In this document: positions 25,509-33,166 of the stretch, piece by piece
Layout of the letters: the number at the start of each line of letters is the position of its first letter
How positions within the stretch are numbered: position 1 is the first letter of the stretch
Assembly: GCA_022448665.1 (NCBI GenBank)
Contig: JAKUUO010000007.1
Location: 12,810-61,140, forward strand
DNA from: Candidatus Thalassarchaeum betae
Lineage (GTDB): Archaea > Thermoplasmatota > Poseidoniia > Poseidoniales > Thalassarchaeaceae
DNA length: 48,331 nt
Direction of reading: 5' to 3'
Made by a program: the position numbers and the translations under genes
The notes under the pieces: generated by a model
Seen by the model: only the letters and a program-made list of their open reading frames with translations
What the model was told of the DNA's origin: nothing
Databases searched by the model: none

Positions 25509-25634
25509 TTCGCAGGGTTCATCCCCTTCGCCATCCTCGTAGCGGATGCCTCAATGACGACGAAAGGGTGACTGAGCCAACGGCTTTGACGTGCCCTATG
25601 AGTACCGAGAGGCGCCAAACGACACGCGGATTGA

Positions 25635-25642
25635 AGATATCC
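25635..25642 (+). promoter_or_regulatory. TATA-like element of the lipoprotein gene
   Basis: AGATATCC is centred about 24 bases before the ATG at 25661. This favours that ATG over upstream in-frame codons. Confidence 0.35.
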
Positions 25643-25660
25643 AGTCGTTTCCGGCAACCA

Positions 25661-26275
25661 ATGACGCGTACCAGTACCGCGATTTGCATCCTCGCCGTCC
25701 TGCTCACCTCGACGATGACCAGCGGTTGCCTCGGTCTCGCCGTCCAGCGCGAGATCATGGAGTCGTGGCGAGACGAGCCGATAGTCATCGAGAAGGAGGA
25801 GACCACAGGGTGGGACCACACCTTCGAGTCCACCGGGCTCGAAGCCGCCGACCCGTACGAGCAGGAGGAGTTGATACAGTTCGACGAGAGCGTGACCAAG
25901 CTGGTCATCAACTTCCGTGCGCAGTTCCCCTGGTCCTCGCAGATCGATGAGTTCTTCGGCAACGAGACCAACGAGTTCCGATATGTCGAGGTGCGACTAT
26001 GGGAGCCCGGTGTGAAGGAAGCCGGCGGAGATCCGTTCTGGGAGGTCAGGGCGACTCAGGACTACCCGCTGGAACGATTCACCTTGGGCAACGGTACCTT
26101 CCTCCAGGGCAAGTGGACCTTCGAGGTAGAGGCCCGCGGCTACGGCATCACCGCCCCCATCGAGCAACTCTCGTTTCACGACCATTTCGACGTCTATCTG
26201 ACGATCACCAGACCCTGTGTGCGCTTCTCGGAGGTGCATGAGGGAGGGGATTGCACCTACCTATCCGATTTCTGA
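25661..26275 (+). CDS. Lipoprotein of unknown function
   Basis: A 204-residue exported protein. The signal peptide ends in a lipobox with Cys23 (TMTSGC). The mature part is acidic and beta-rich with an N-glycosylation-type N-E-T and aromatic residues (VEVRLWEPGVKE, WKFEVEARGYG-like strand), suggesting an Ig-like or jelly-roll fold. The last segment has two cysteines (RPC...GGDC) that could form a disulfide. The upstream frame stays open for 156 bases, but the lipobox and TATA element fix the start here. No close family is recognised. It stands between the FKBP and uS2 genes, with no clear functional tie. Confidence 0.82.
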   Translation: MTRTSTAICILAVLLTSTMTSGCLGLAVQREIMESWRDEPIVIEKEETTGWDHTFESTGLEAADPYEQEELIQFDESVTKLVINFRAQFPWSSQIDEFFGNETNEFRYVEVRLWEPGVKEAGGDPFWEVRATQDYPLERFTLGNGTFLQGKWTFEVEARGYGITAPIEQLSFHDHFDVYLTITRPCVRFSEVHEGGDCTYLSDF

Positions 26276-26285
26276 TTAGGCCCAT

Positions 26286-26301
26286 TCGCCCCGAGGGGCG
26301 A
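26286..26301 (+). terminator. GC-rich stem after the lipoprotein gene
   Basis: TCGCCCC-GA-GGGGCGA is a perfect 7-2-7 stem beginning 11 bases after the lipoprotein stop. No T-run follows, so it may act in RNA processing, or as a DNA site upstream of rps2, rather than as an intrinsic terminator. Confidence 0.35.
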
Positions 26302-26353
26302 TGCGTAGCGCTTATGAATCAAGGTCAGGTCGCCGCGACGCTGAGGATTCATT

Positions 26354-26968
26354 GTGGATGAGAGTCTAGCCCCTCTGGTGCCGCTCGATGTGTACGAACT
26401 GCACGCCGTCCACATCGGAACCAACCAGAAGTCTGCCGACATGAAGCAGTTCCTCGACACCATTCGACAGGACAGTAGCGGACTGCACCTCATCGACGTC
26501 CACCAGACCGACGCACGTATCCGAACGGTCGCTAAATTCCTGTCCCGATACGAGTCTGAGAGGATACTCGTCGTCAGTGCACGTCAGTACGGCCAGCGCC
26601 CAGCACGCAAGTTCGCTGAGAGCATCGGTGCGATGCGCATAGTCGGGCGCTTCATCCCCGGTACTCTGACCAATCCGAAGCTACGAACCTACATCGAGCC
26701 CGACGTTATCCTAGTCACCGATCCGGCCGCTGATTCCCAAGCCCTCTCTGAGGCCGTGAAGACGGGCTTGCCGGTGGTCGGGATATGCGACGCCAACAAC
26801 AGACTGCGCAACGTCGACCTCGCTCTTCCCGCCAACAACAAGGGACGACGCTCACTGGCGCTCGTCTACTGGCTGCTGGCGCGCGAGATGCTCAAGATCA
26901 GAGGCGCTGTCTCCGACGCCGACTGGGAGCGCGCCCAGAACGTCAATGACTGGGAATCCACCTTCTGA
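26354..26968 (+). CDS. rps2: 30S ribosomal protein uS2
   Basis: Small-subunit protein of 204 residues, the archaeal length. Key blocks: HIGTNQKSADMKQFL near the N-terminus, GLHLIDVHQTDARIR, RFIPGTLTNPKL, EPDVILVTDPAADSQAL and PVVGICDANNRLRNVDLALPANNKGRRSLALVYWLLAREML. The start is GTG. A TATA-like TTATGAA (26312-26318) would give a leader of about 14 bases. It is not near the usual archaeal rps2 neighbours (rpoN/K, eno); the next gene, dus, starts 42 bases later. Confidence 0.97.
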   Translation: MDESLAPLVPLDVYELHAVHIGTNQKSADMKQFLDTIRQDSSGLHLIDVHQTDARIRTVAKFLSRYESERILVVSARQYGQRPARKFAESIGAMRIVGRFIPGTLTNPKLRTYIEPDVILVTDPAADSQALSEAVKTGLPVVGICDANNRLRNVDLALPANNKGRRSLALVYWLLAREMLKIRGAVSDADWERAQNVNDWESTF

Positions 26969-26978
26969 GGCCTCGACG

Positions 26979-26991
26979 CCCTCATAGAGGG
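26979..26991. promoter_or_regulatory. Promoter-like palindrome before dus
   Basis: CCCTC-ATA-GAGGG is a 5-3-5 inverted repeat. Its centre CATAGA lies 26 bases before the GTG start at 27011, the usual TATA spacing in this window. Confidence 0.35.
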
Positions 26992-27010
26992 GCTACCGGA
27001 CCGCCGTTTC

Positions 27011-27991
27011 GTGACTCGTGAGCCAGTCCCGCTGTTCCTAGCCCCCATGGCAGGGGTCACCGACCTCGCCTACAGGCTTCTAGCGCGCGAGTGCGGGGCG
27101 GATGTGACGGTCACCGAGTTCACCGCGGCATCCGGCCTGACCCGTCGAAACACGCACTCTTGGCTGAAAGTCGAAAGCGATCCACGCGAGAAGCCCTTCA
27201 TCCCGCAGATCTTCGGTGGTATCACAGAGGAGATGGTGCAGACCGTCGAGCTTCTGCAGGACAGAGCCGACATCATCGACATCAACTTCGGATGCCCAGC
27301 ACCCAAGGTCTGCCGCAACGACGCCGGAGCAGCGCTTCTGAGGGACCCCGATCGAGTTGTCGAGATGGTCCGAGCCTGCCTCGAGGTAGCAGAGGTGCCG
27401 ATCACGGCCAAGGTCAGGCTCGGTACCGGCGGTGGCCCGAACACCGCATTGGAGGTCGCCAAGCGGCTTGAGGTGGAAGGCATCGAGCGAATCTGCGTTC
27501 ACGGCCGAACCTTGAGACAGAGGTACTCCGGTACAGCCGATTGGCAGCAGATTCGTGAGATCGTCGAGGCCGTCGACATCCCAGTCATCGCGAACGGCGA
27601 CGTCGTTGATGCCACTACGGCCGCCGCCTGCCTCGATGCGACAGGCGCCGCAGGTCTGATGATCGGCCGCGGTGCTATCGGCCGACCTACCATCTTCCAC
27701 GAGATCAAGCGAGATTTGGGATGGTCGGACCAAGCACCTCCTTGGGGTGACGATGACCCCGCAATAGCCCGATTGTGGTGCTGGAAGAGATACCTGGGAC
27801 TCAGTGGAGAACTCTACGCGCCGCAGGAGAACAAGAACCTGAAGCGGCACGCGGTCTCGTTCACCAAGGGACTTCCCGGCGCCTCGGCGATGAGGGTCGA
27901 GCTGCATTCGATAGGAGAACAGGCCGAACTCGGCAGGAGAGTTACCGAGTTCCTCGAGGATGTCGCCGAGCCACGCTCCGTGGCTGCCTGA
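27011..27991 (+). CDS. dus: tRNA-dihydrouridine synthase
   Basis: FMN enzyme that reduces uridines in tRNA loops. The 326-residue product has the TIM-barrel opening LFLAPMAGVTDLAYR, the active-site block INFGCPAPKVCRNDAGAALL with the catalytic Cys in KVCRND, VRLGTGG, CVHGRTLRQRYSGTADW and the phosphate-binding IANGDV...GLMIGRGAIGRP. It resembles the DusB subgroup, and a small helical C-terminal domain follows. The start is GTG. The DUF2237 frame extends upstream into its 3' end, but the likely start of that gene is downstream. Confidence 0.95.
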   Translation: MTREPVPLFLAPMAGVTDLAYRLLARECGADVTVTEFTAASGLTRRNTHSWLKVESDPREKPFIPQIFGGITEEMVQTVELLQDRADIIDINFGCPAPKVCRNDAGAALLRDPDRVVEMVRACLEVAEVPITAKVRLGTGGGPNTALEVAKRLEVEGIERICVHGRTLRQRYSGTADWQQIREIVEAVDIPVIANGDVVDATTAAACLDATGAAGLMIGRGAIGRPTIFHEIKRDLGWSDQAPPWGDDDPAIARLWCWKRYLGLSGELYAPQENKNLKRHAVSFTKGLPGASAMRVELHSIGEQAELGRRVTEFLEDVAEPRSVAA

Positions 27992-27998
27992 TACGCGA

Positions 27999-28007
27999 GT
28001 TAATCAG
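27999..28007 (+). promoter_or_regulatory. TATA-like element of the DUF2237 gene
   Basis: GTTAATCAG is centred about 26-27 bases before the GTG at 28029 and supports that start rather than the ATG at 27960 inside dus. Confidence 0.35.
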
Positions 28008-28028
28008 CGATTGTCGGATGCGAGAGCC

Positions 28029-28391
28029 GTGTTCCCGTCGTTCAATGTGCTCGGAGAGGAACTCCAGCCCTGCTCGACCGACCCTCTCACTGGTTGGTTC
28101 AGAGACGGCTGCTGTAACACCGACCGCAACGACACGGGCCTGCACACAGTCTGCTGCTTGGTCACTGAGGAATTCCTCGAGTTCGCACGGCAACAGGGAA
28201 ACGACCTCATCACTCCCGTACCGGAGTTCAACTTCCCCGGGCTGAAGCCCGGAGACAGATGGTGCGTATGCGCTCAGACCTGGCAGGACGCGACCGAAGC
28301 AGGCGTAGCATGCCCCATAGTGCTGGGGGCAACCCATGAGGAGACGCTGCAGATAGTATCTCTGGAGATTCTGGAGCAGTACGCCGCCTGA
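28029..28391 (+). CDS. DUF2237 family protein
   Basis: A small protein (120 residues) of a widespread family without assigned function. The match is strong: NVLGEELQPCSTDPLTGWFRDGCCNTD near the N-terminus, HTVCCLVTEEFLEF, GNDLITPVPEFNFPGLKPGDRWCVCA, and VACPIVLGATHEETL at the C-terminus. It is rich in conserved cysteines (about nine), including CC pairs, which suggests metal or redox chemistry. The GTG start fits the TATA spacing and puts NVLG at residue six, as in family members; an ATG at 27960 would overlap dus. It ends one base before the stop of the convergent regulator. Confidence 0.88.
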   Translation: MFPSFNVLGEELQPCSTDPLTGWFRDGCCNTDRNDTGLHTVCCLVTEEFLEFARQQGNDLITPVPEFNFPGLKPGDRWCVCAQTWQDATEAGVACPIVLGATHEETLQIVSLEILEQYAA

Positions 28392-29477
28392 CTACGATGC
28401 TAACGACTCGTCGAGGCGTTGCGCCACCGTCCTCAGGCGCCGCAGAGTCCTGTCGGCTTGGCGCATCACCCGCTCCTTGACCGCAGCACCGTCTCGCCCC
28501 GAGATTCTGATTCCGTATGGCATCCTGCCTCCCAGTGTGTTGAGCAGGACCCTCTGCGCGTCGAGCGGCACCGGCGCGAGGATGTCCTGCACCTTCTCTA
28601 TGTTCAGCGATTTCTTCCTGACTCCTGCAATCAGCGATTTCGAGACCGATTCGTCCAGACGCCCCAGTCCCCCTCGGGTCATCAGCCACTCCTCACCACG
28701 GGCGTCATGCTGGCGCATCAGACCGGCGTAGACATCCTGCGCGATACGATCCAGCATGGGGACCCGCTCTGCGATTCCCGCCGCCCGCATCCGCTCGACC
28801 GCGCGCTGCACGCGCGAGCGCGAGTCCCCGGTCTTGTCAGCGAGCGCGAGCAGAGTCATCGCCCGCCTGCTAGAAGATATCTGCTCGAACAGTTGGCGGG
28901 CGAGTCTGTCATTGTGCTTGCCCCTCTCTCCGTTCAACCCGAGGTCGCGCATCAGCGCATCGAGTCGATCCTCCCCCTCCATGGTCGCACCGGGCTCTGC
29001 AATCTCGATTTGGAAGCCGCCCCCCCCCTCCTCACTGGGAATGACCATCCTGTCGTCGGACTCAGTGACCCTCTCAGCGACTTCGGAGAGTCGCAGGTCC
29101 AGTATTGCACGTGCTTGCACCGAGACTAGATCGACAGCCGCGCTGATCGAGCCGCCGCGGAGGACGTGGATATGCCAGCGCCCCTCGGTCTCGGCGGCCA
29201 CGAGCCCCGATTCCCTGAGTTTTACCAGCTGATGGTGCATACCGGTCTGAGAGAGTCCGCTGACATCTCCCAGAGACTTCGTGTCCCATCCCTTCAGGGG
29301 CTCACTGAGCAGGGTCTCGCGTATCAGGCGGTGCAGCGCCCCTTGCTCATCATCTATGCTCATTCCCTCGGACTTTCTTCTCACTAGTCCCATCGAATCA
29401 AGCAGCCAGGCGAGCAGGACATCAGGGTCCTTGCTTCCTGTCGGCATGGCTGATTCCGACAGTCTGATTCTGAACAT
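28392..29477 (-). CDS. Two-domain winged-helix DNA-binding protein, archaeal regulator
   Basis: A 361-residue cytoplasmic protein with two predicted winged-helix modules. The first is DTKSLGDVSGLSQTGMHHQLVKLRESGLVAAETEGRWHI split around a recognition helix (about 66-106); the second is MTLLALADKTGDSRSRVQRAVERMRAAGIAERV (about 205-240). Between them lies a linker with a DDRMVIPSEEGGGGFQIEI strand, and the C-terminus is basic. The ATG at 29477 overlaps a perfect 8-3-8 palindrome; an ATG at 29447 is an alternative. It is the first of three consecutive regulator genes. The target is unknown, and auto-control is possible because of the palindrome. Confidence 0.78.
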   Translation of the reverse strand: MFRIRLSESAMPTGSKDPDVLLAWLLDSMGLVRRKSEGMSIDDEQGALHRLIRETLLSEPLKGWDTKSLGDVSGLSQTGMHHQLVKLRESGLVAAETEGRWHIHVLRGGSISAAVDLVSVQARAILDLRLSEVAERVTESDDRMVIPSEEGGGGFQIEIAEPGATMEGEDRLDALMRDLGLNGERGKHNDRLARQLFEQISSSRRAMTLLALADKTGDSRSRVQRAVERMRAAGIAERVPMLDRIAQDVYAGLMRQHDARGEEWLMTRGGLGRLDESVSKSLIAGVRKKSLNIEKVQDILAPVPLDAQRVLLNTLGGRMPYGIRISGRDGAAVKERVMRQADRTLRRLRTVAQRLDESLAS

Positions 29478-29494
29478 GCGCGCTACGCGCGCAT
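29476..29494. promoter_or_regulatory. Perfect 8-3-8 inverted repeat at the regulator start
   Basis: ATGCGCGC-TAC-GCGCGCAT overlaps the first codon of the two-domain regulator if it starts at 29477, and lies 28-47 bases upstream if it starts at 29447. Auto-repression is plausible. Confidence 0.45.
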
Positions 29495-29533
29495 TCCGAG
29501 GCTCAAGAGGCTTAGCCAGCCCTCAGTGCCGAC

Positions 29534-30187
29534 TCACGCGTATTCGACGCGAACGTCGAGCCACGGGTAATCAACCTGCGAGGTCCGCAGACCGGACAGA
29601 TGAGGCGCCAGTGCTAGTCTGCCTGCGCACAGAATACCCCGTTGGCGCAGGACCCCTATAGCCGAGTGGACCGAGGCTCGCGAGCGCCCGAGATCGCGGG
29701 CAAGTTGGGCCTGCGACGGAGGTTCCGGGGTTTTCGAGAGGCGGGTCACGATGTTGCGCTGGACGGTCGACAGCCCGACTGGTAGCATCTCCGCAGCCCG
29801 GCTTTGGTCGGTCACTCCCGAGCCGGCTAGGATCTCGACCTGCGCTGGCGCGCCGGCGTAGTAGCAGGTGCGTCCGTTCACCGGCATGATGGTGACCGTG
29901 CGTTCTTTGATCAGGACATCGAGATGGTGTCGTAGGGTGCCGTTGGCTGCATCTAGCTGACGCTGCAGTTCACGGTAGTGGATTCCGGGCGAGCGCTCGA
30001 GCGTATTCAGGATGCGCTTCCTGAGCGGGTGCTCCCAAGCGTGGTCGCGAGGTGCGGCCAGGGTTCCCTGTGCGGCAGGGGCGATGAACGGGAACAAGGC
30101 CCCCAACCCCAGGGCGCCGCCCGCGAGCGCAGCGAGTCCATCCACGAACCAAGGCCGCGTACTGCGCCATTGCTCAATCAGAGCCAT
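29534..30187 (-). CDS. Membrane-anchored winged-helix regulator
   Basis: A 217-residue protein with one N-terminal transmembrane helix (about 14-38, FVDGLAALAGGALGLGALFPFI) and two winged-helix modules in the cytoplasmic part: PLRKRILNTLERSPGIHYRELQRQLDAANGTLRHHLDVL (split, about 53-92) and VQRNIVTRLSKTPEPPSQAQLARDLGRSRASVHSAIGVL (split, about 142-181). The RHHLDVL helix is ArsR/MarR-like. Such membrane-tethered wHTH proteins are common in euryarchaea and may sense envelope or transport state. It lies 56 bases upstream of the two-domain regulator on the same strand and may share control with it. The ligand is unknown. Confidence 0.82.
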   Translation of the reverse strand: MALIEQWRSTRPWFVDGLAALAGGALGLGALFPFIAPAAQGTLAAPRDHAWEHPLRKRILNTLERSPGIHYRELQRQLDAANGTLRHHLDVLIKERTVTIMPVNGRTCYYAGAPAQVEILAGSGVTDQSRAAEMLPVGLSTVQRNIVTRLSKTPEPPSQAQLARDLGRSRASVHSAIGVLRQRGILCAGRLALAPHLSGLRTSQVDYPWLDVRVEYA

Positions 30188-30261
30188 GGCCCCTTTCGTC
30201 GACGTACGACCTTTGAAGCATACGGTTGGTTGTATCGACCATGCTCAGGTCCGTGAACTCC

Positions 30262-30717
30262 TCACTTCGGACCGGCAACATGCCCTTGGTGCAGTTTCAT
30301 GTAAGCGACCAACGGGCTCAGCAGTCTGCCGGCCTCGCGCCCGTGGTCGGTCAGGCGGTAGATGACTCGTATGGGCGGACCGTCTTCGACGACCCTGTCG
30401 ACCAGTCCGTTCTGCACGCAGGTCTTCAGTTTGTCCGACAGGGTCCTGCTGCTGATTCCGCGTAGGAGGGCTCGCATCTCGTTGAAGCGACGATCGCCTG
30501 CGATGTACAGTGTCGCGAGTATCTCGATTGTCCACTTGGAGCTGAAGATCGAGAAGGCGTCGACGGCAGCGTCGACCTCCCAGCCGACGTCGAAATCGTC
30601 GTCGTAGTAAGACTCGAAGGAGCGGCGGATCATGCCTCCGTTTTCCTCGACTTCAGAGATGGCTTGCTTAATCCTCTTTAGGTCAGAGGCAGAGATTCTC
30701 AGAGGGACACGAGCCAT
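30262..30717 (-). CDS. HxlR-family transcriptional regulator
   Basis: Winged-helix regulator of the HxlR class. The family core is clear: FSSKWTIEILATLYIAGDRRFNEM, LRGISSRTLSDKLKTCVQNGLVDR, and VIYRLTDHGREAGRLLSPLVAYM. It has about 50 residues before the core, longer than usual (basic start MARVPLRISASDLKRIKQAI). A single cysteine sits in the recognition region (LKTCVQ); the N-terminal cysteine used by quinone- or aldehyde-sensing members is absent. The ATG at 30717 was chosen; a TTG six bases upstream also exists. Its promoter region carries two similar dyads, suggesting auto-control and control of the facing small ORF. Confidence 0.93.
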   Translation of the reverse strand: MARVPLRISASDLKRIKQAISEVEENGGMIRRSFESYYDDDFDVGWEVDAAVDAFSIFSSKWTIEILATLYIAGDRRFNEMRALLRGISSRTLSDKLKTCVQNGLVDRVVEDGPPIRVIYRLTDHGREAGRLLSPLVAYMKLHQGHVAGPK

Positions 30718-30742
30718 GCGCAACAGGTTGTACTGGCGGCAT

Positions 30743-30764
30743 TTAGTGTATAAAATGCACCTAA
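30743..30764. promoter_or_regulatory. Candidate HxlR operator, dyad A
   Basis: TTAGTGTA, spacer TAAAA, then TGCACCTAA form an imperfect dyad. It covers the minus-strand TATA (TTTATAC, centre about 30752) of the HxlR gene, so binding would repress that gene. Confidence 0.5.
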
Positions 30765-30810
30765 GTGTCGTCGTGAATACTGGCTCGTTGAAATACCAGA
30801 GTTTCTCGGC

Positions 30811-30831
30811 TCAGTGTGAAAACTACACTAA
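30811..30831. promoter_or_regulatory. Candidate HxlR operator, dyad B
   Basis: TCAGTGTG, spacer AAAAC, then TACACTAA repeats the dyad A pattern in the same orientation and with the same five-base spacer. It ends 18 bases before the start of the 50-residue ORF, near its expected transcription start. Confidence 0.5.
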
Positions 30832-30849
30832 GTAGCAGGAGGAAACCGT

Positions 30850-31002
30850 ATGGATATATTATTGGAGAAATGGTTGGACGAGTCGATAGGAGATTGCGAT
30901 ACTATGGTTGAGGTGCCGAGGATTAGTCTGAGGGCAGCGCTCTACGCTGAGGTCGCGAACTACCGAGCACCGGCCTGGATACAGTCGCCGCGCCGAGTCT
31001 GA
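30850..31002 (+). CDS. Small 50-residue protein facing the HxlR regulator
   Basis: The open frame from the ATG at 30850 to the TGA at 31000-31002 encodes 50 residues (starting MDILLEKWLDESIGDCD). It has a strong Shine-Dalgarno, CAGGAGGAAA (about 30836-30845), five to nine bases before the ATG, which few genes in this window have. The N-terminal third is an acidic amphipathic helix; the C-terminus is basic with aromatic residues (YRAPAWIQSPRR). No homologue is recognised. Dyad B, a copy of the HxlR-promoter repeat, lies directly upstream. It ends four bases before the convergent beta-oxidation gene. Confidence 0.6.
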   Translation: MDILLEKWLDESIGDCDTMVEVPRISLRAALYAEVANYRAPAWIQSPRRV

Positions 31003-31005
31003 GAC

Positions 31006-33072
31006 TCAGGCGGCGGTGTAACTGGGACGACGTCCCTCGATTAGCGCGCTGAGCCCCTCAAGGGCGTCGGCCGTTCCGAAGATCTCTGCGAGGCGTTCTA
31101 GCTCGAGTGCAAGACCGGTGTCGATATCGTCTCCGGTGGTGGTTGCATCATCGAGCAGCGCGCTCGCCATCCTCAGTGCGATGGGCGCTGCTCGCGACAG
31201 TGACTTGAGTTGTCGTGAGACTGTCTTGTCCTCGACATCGAAACCCTCCGGCACCCTACCGGACATCAGCGCCTCCATGTTGCCGTCGGAGTAGAAGGCG
31301 GTGGCGAAGGCGGCCGTGGGATGGTTTTCGTCGACAGGTCTGCCGGGGTACTTGTCACCCGGCTTGCCCATCTCGAGGATGGCGGCGACAGTCGCTTGGA
31401 CATCGGCTGGCTCGACCAGATGGGTGAGCAGTCCGAGTGCGGCGGCCGAGCCCGCATCGAGAAAACTCCCGGCCAGCACCGCGTAGCGTGCGCCAGCCGC
31501 GCCGCAGATCCTCGGGGTCCTCTGAGTGCCTCCGAGTCCGGGGTAGATCCCTATGCTCGTCTCGGGGAATCTGAACTGGGTGCGACGGGTGCCGACCCTG
31601 TAGTCGCACGCGAGGGCGAGTTCGAGACCACCTCCGAGAGCGAGACCGGTAGTCAGAGCGATAGTCGTCTTGGGGCTGCTCTCAAGCTTGTTCAAGACGG
31701 TATGCCCGTGGGCGGTGAAGTCGTAGATCTCCTGGAACGAGTCGGTGCGGATCTTGTCGACGAAGAACTTCACGTCCGCGCCGGCGACGAAGGCCTTGCC
31801 AGCTCCTTCTAGGACGATGGCATCGACATCGTCTCGCGCGTTGAGCTCATCCAGCGCATCGCCCAACTGCGAGACCATGGTCACGTTCAGCGCGTTCATC
31901 GCCTCGGGTCTGTTGAGCCGAACCGTGCCAACGCCGTCCTCAACCCCGACGTCCACGTATGAGAATTCGAACGGCGCATCCATGCCCGCGAACCAAGCGG
32001 GCAACTCGAGGCCAGCCTCGTCGACGTAGCCTTGGGCCATGCGGACCGCCTCAGACACACCGATGCGGTTGGCCAGCTCGAACGGTCCGCGTGCCCAGCG
32101 CAGCCCGACCTTAGCCCCTCGGTCAACGTCCTCCATCGAGCAGATGCCCTCTGCGACGATCTGCGAGGCGACGGCGAAGACCTGTCCGAGGAGACGCTCT
32201 CGGATGACTGCAGCAGCCCCCTTGTCGCAATCGGCGTCTTCGCCTATCTCCCAGGTCCTGCCTTCGATGACGAGGTCACGCAGGCTCTGGGTCCCGGTGT
32301 AGCGGGGGGTGTCCAGTTGCTCTGCGAGGTAGTCGGTGGCGTGGAGGGCAATGGGGGAGCCTGTGAGGTTCATCAGCGCGAATGGCCCCAGTCCGATGCG
32401 AAACGCCTCACAGGCGACAGCGTCTATCTGAGCGGTCGAGCCCACTCCTTCCTCCAGCAGCCTGCAGGCCTCGTTGAGCCAAGGCACGAAGAAGCGGTTG
32501 ACCACGAATCCTGGTCTGTCCTTGCAGACGATGACCACCTTGCCCATCGTCTTGCAGTACTGCTCGACGGCAGCCAGCGTCTCAGCGGACGTGGAGGCCG
32601 CTGGAATGATCTCGACGAGTCTGTTCTTGGCCGGGTGGTAGAAGAAGTGGAGACCGACGAACCTATCCGGCCTGCCGACCGCCTCGGCTAGCGCGTTAAC
32701 CGAGAGGGACGAGGTGTTGCTGGCTAGTATGGTGTGCTCGTCGCACACCTCGTCGAGGATGCCGAACACCTCGGTCTTGATGCCGAAGTCCTCGAACACC
32801 GCTTCGATGACCAGATCGGTGTCGGGAGAGACGTTCTCGGTCCCGACCACCCCTGTGATCCGTCCCTTGATGCCCTCGACCTGCGCCGGCGAGAAGATAC
32901 GTCTCCCGACCGCCTCCTCCAGGAATTCGGAGATGATGTCGTGGCCGCGGTCGACCCACTGCTGTTCGCGGTCAACCATCTGGACCTCGAACTGCTCCTG
33001 TGCGCTCTTCTGGGCTATCCCAGAGCCCATGTTGCCCGCACCGATGATTGCTACGCTCTCGACTGGGCGCAT
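31006..33072 (-). CDS. 3-hydroxyacyl-CoA dehydrogenase / enoyl-CoA hydratase fusion
   Basis: Bifunctional beta-oxidation enzyme. The order is dehydrogenase first, then hydratase, as in many archaea and opposite to bacterial FadB. From the ATG at 33072 the product has about 688 residues. The NAD-binding motif is GAGNMGSG (11-18), followed by VIEAVFEDFGIK and SNTSSLSV, the catalytic GLHFFYHPA and the HACD C-terminal domain with DRPGFVVNRFF. The hydratase part has the oxyanion-hole segments GAGKAFVAGADVKFF and LALGGGLELALACD and the PETSIGIYPGLGGTQR block with the catalytic Glu. In-frame ATGs at 33117 and 33126 are alternatives. It faces the 33-37.5 kb operon across a shared TATA-like box. Confidence 0.94.
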   Translation of the reverse strand: MRPVESVAIIGAGNMGSGIAQKSAQEQFEVQMVDREQQWVDRGHDIISEFLEEAVGRRIFSPAQVEGIKGRITGVVGTENVSPDTDLVIEAVFEDFGIKTEVFGILDEVCDEHTILASNTSSLSVNALAEAVGRPDRFVGLHFFYHPAKNRLVEIIPAASTSAETLAAVEQYCKTMGKVVIVCKDRPGFVVNRFFVPWLNEACRLLEEGVGSTAQIDAVACEAFRIGLGPFALMNLTGSPIALHATDYLAEQLDTPRYTGTQSLRDLVIEGRTWEIGEDADCDKGAAAVIRERLLGQVFAVASQIVAEGICSMEDVDRGAKVGLRWARGPFELANRIGVSEAVRMAQGYVDEAGLELPAWFAGMDAPFEFSYVDVGVEDGVGTVRLNRPEAMNALNVTMVSQLGDALDELNARDDVDAIVLEGAGKAFVAGADVKFFVDKIRTDSFQEIYDFTAHGHTVLNKLESSPKTTIALTTGLALGGGLELALACDYRVGTRRTQFRFPETSIGIYPGLGGTQRTPRICGAAGARYAVLAGSFLDAGSAAALGLLTHLVEPADVQATVAAILEMGKPGDKYPGRPVDENHPTAAFATAFYSDGNMEALMSGRVPEGFDVEDKTVSRQLKSLSRAAPIALRMASALLDDATTTGDDIDTGLALELERLAEIFGTADALEGLSALIEGRRPSYTAA

Positions 33073-33135
33073 GCTCCGGCGACCTGCCTCGCGTCCATCA
33101 ATGCAACGGAAAACCATCTGACCCATCGCCGCGAA

Positions 33136-33142
33136 CTTATTC
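33136..33142. promoter_or_regulatory. Shared TATA-like element between divergent genes
   Basis: CTTATTC on the plus strand lies 28 bases before the ATG at 33167. On the minus strand the same bases (GAATAAG) would start the beta-oxidation transcript near 33111, giving a leader of about 40 bases to the ATG at 33072. Confidence 0.4.
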
Positions 33143-33166
33143 AGCCGGGCGGAACCTGTGCCGGGC

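Noticed and set aside
27960..28028. ATG start for the DUF2237 gene inside dus
   Set aside because: The extra 23 residues have no family similarity, and the TATA-like element favours the GTG at 28029.
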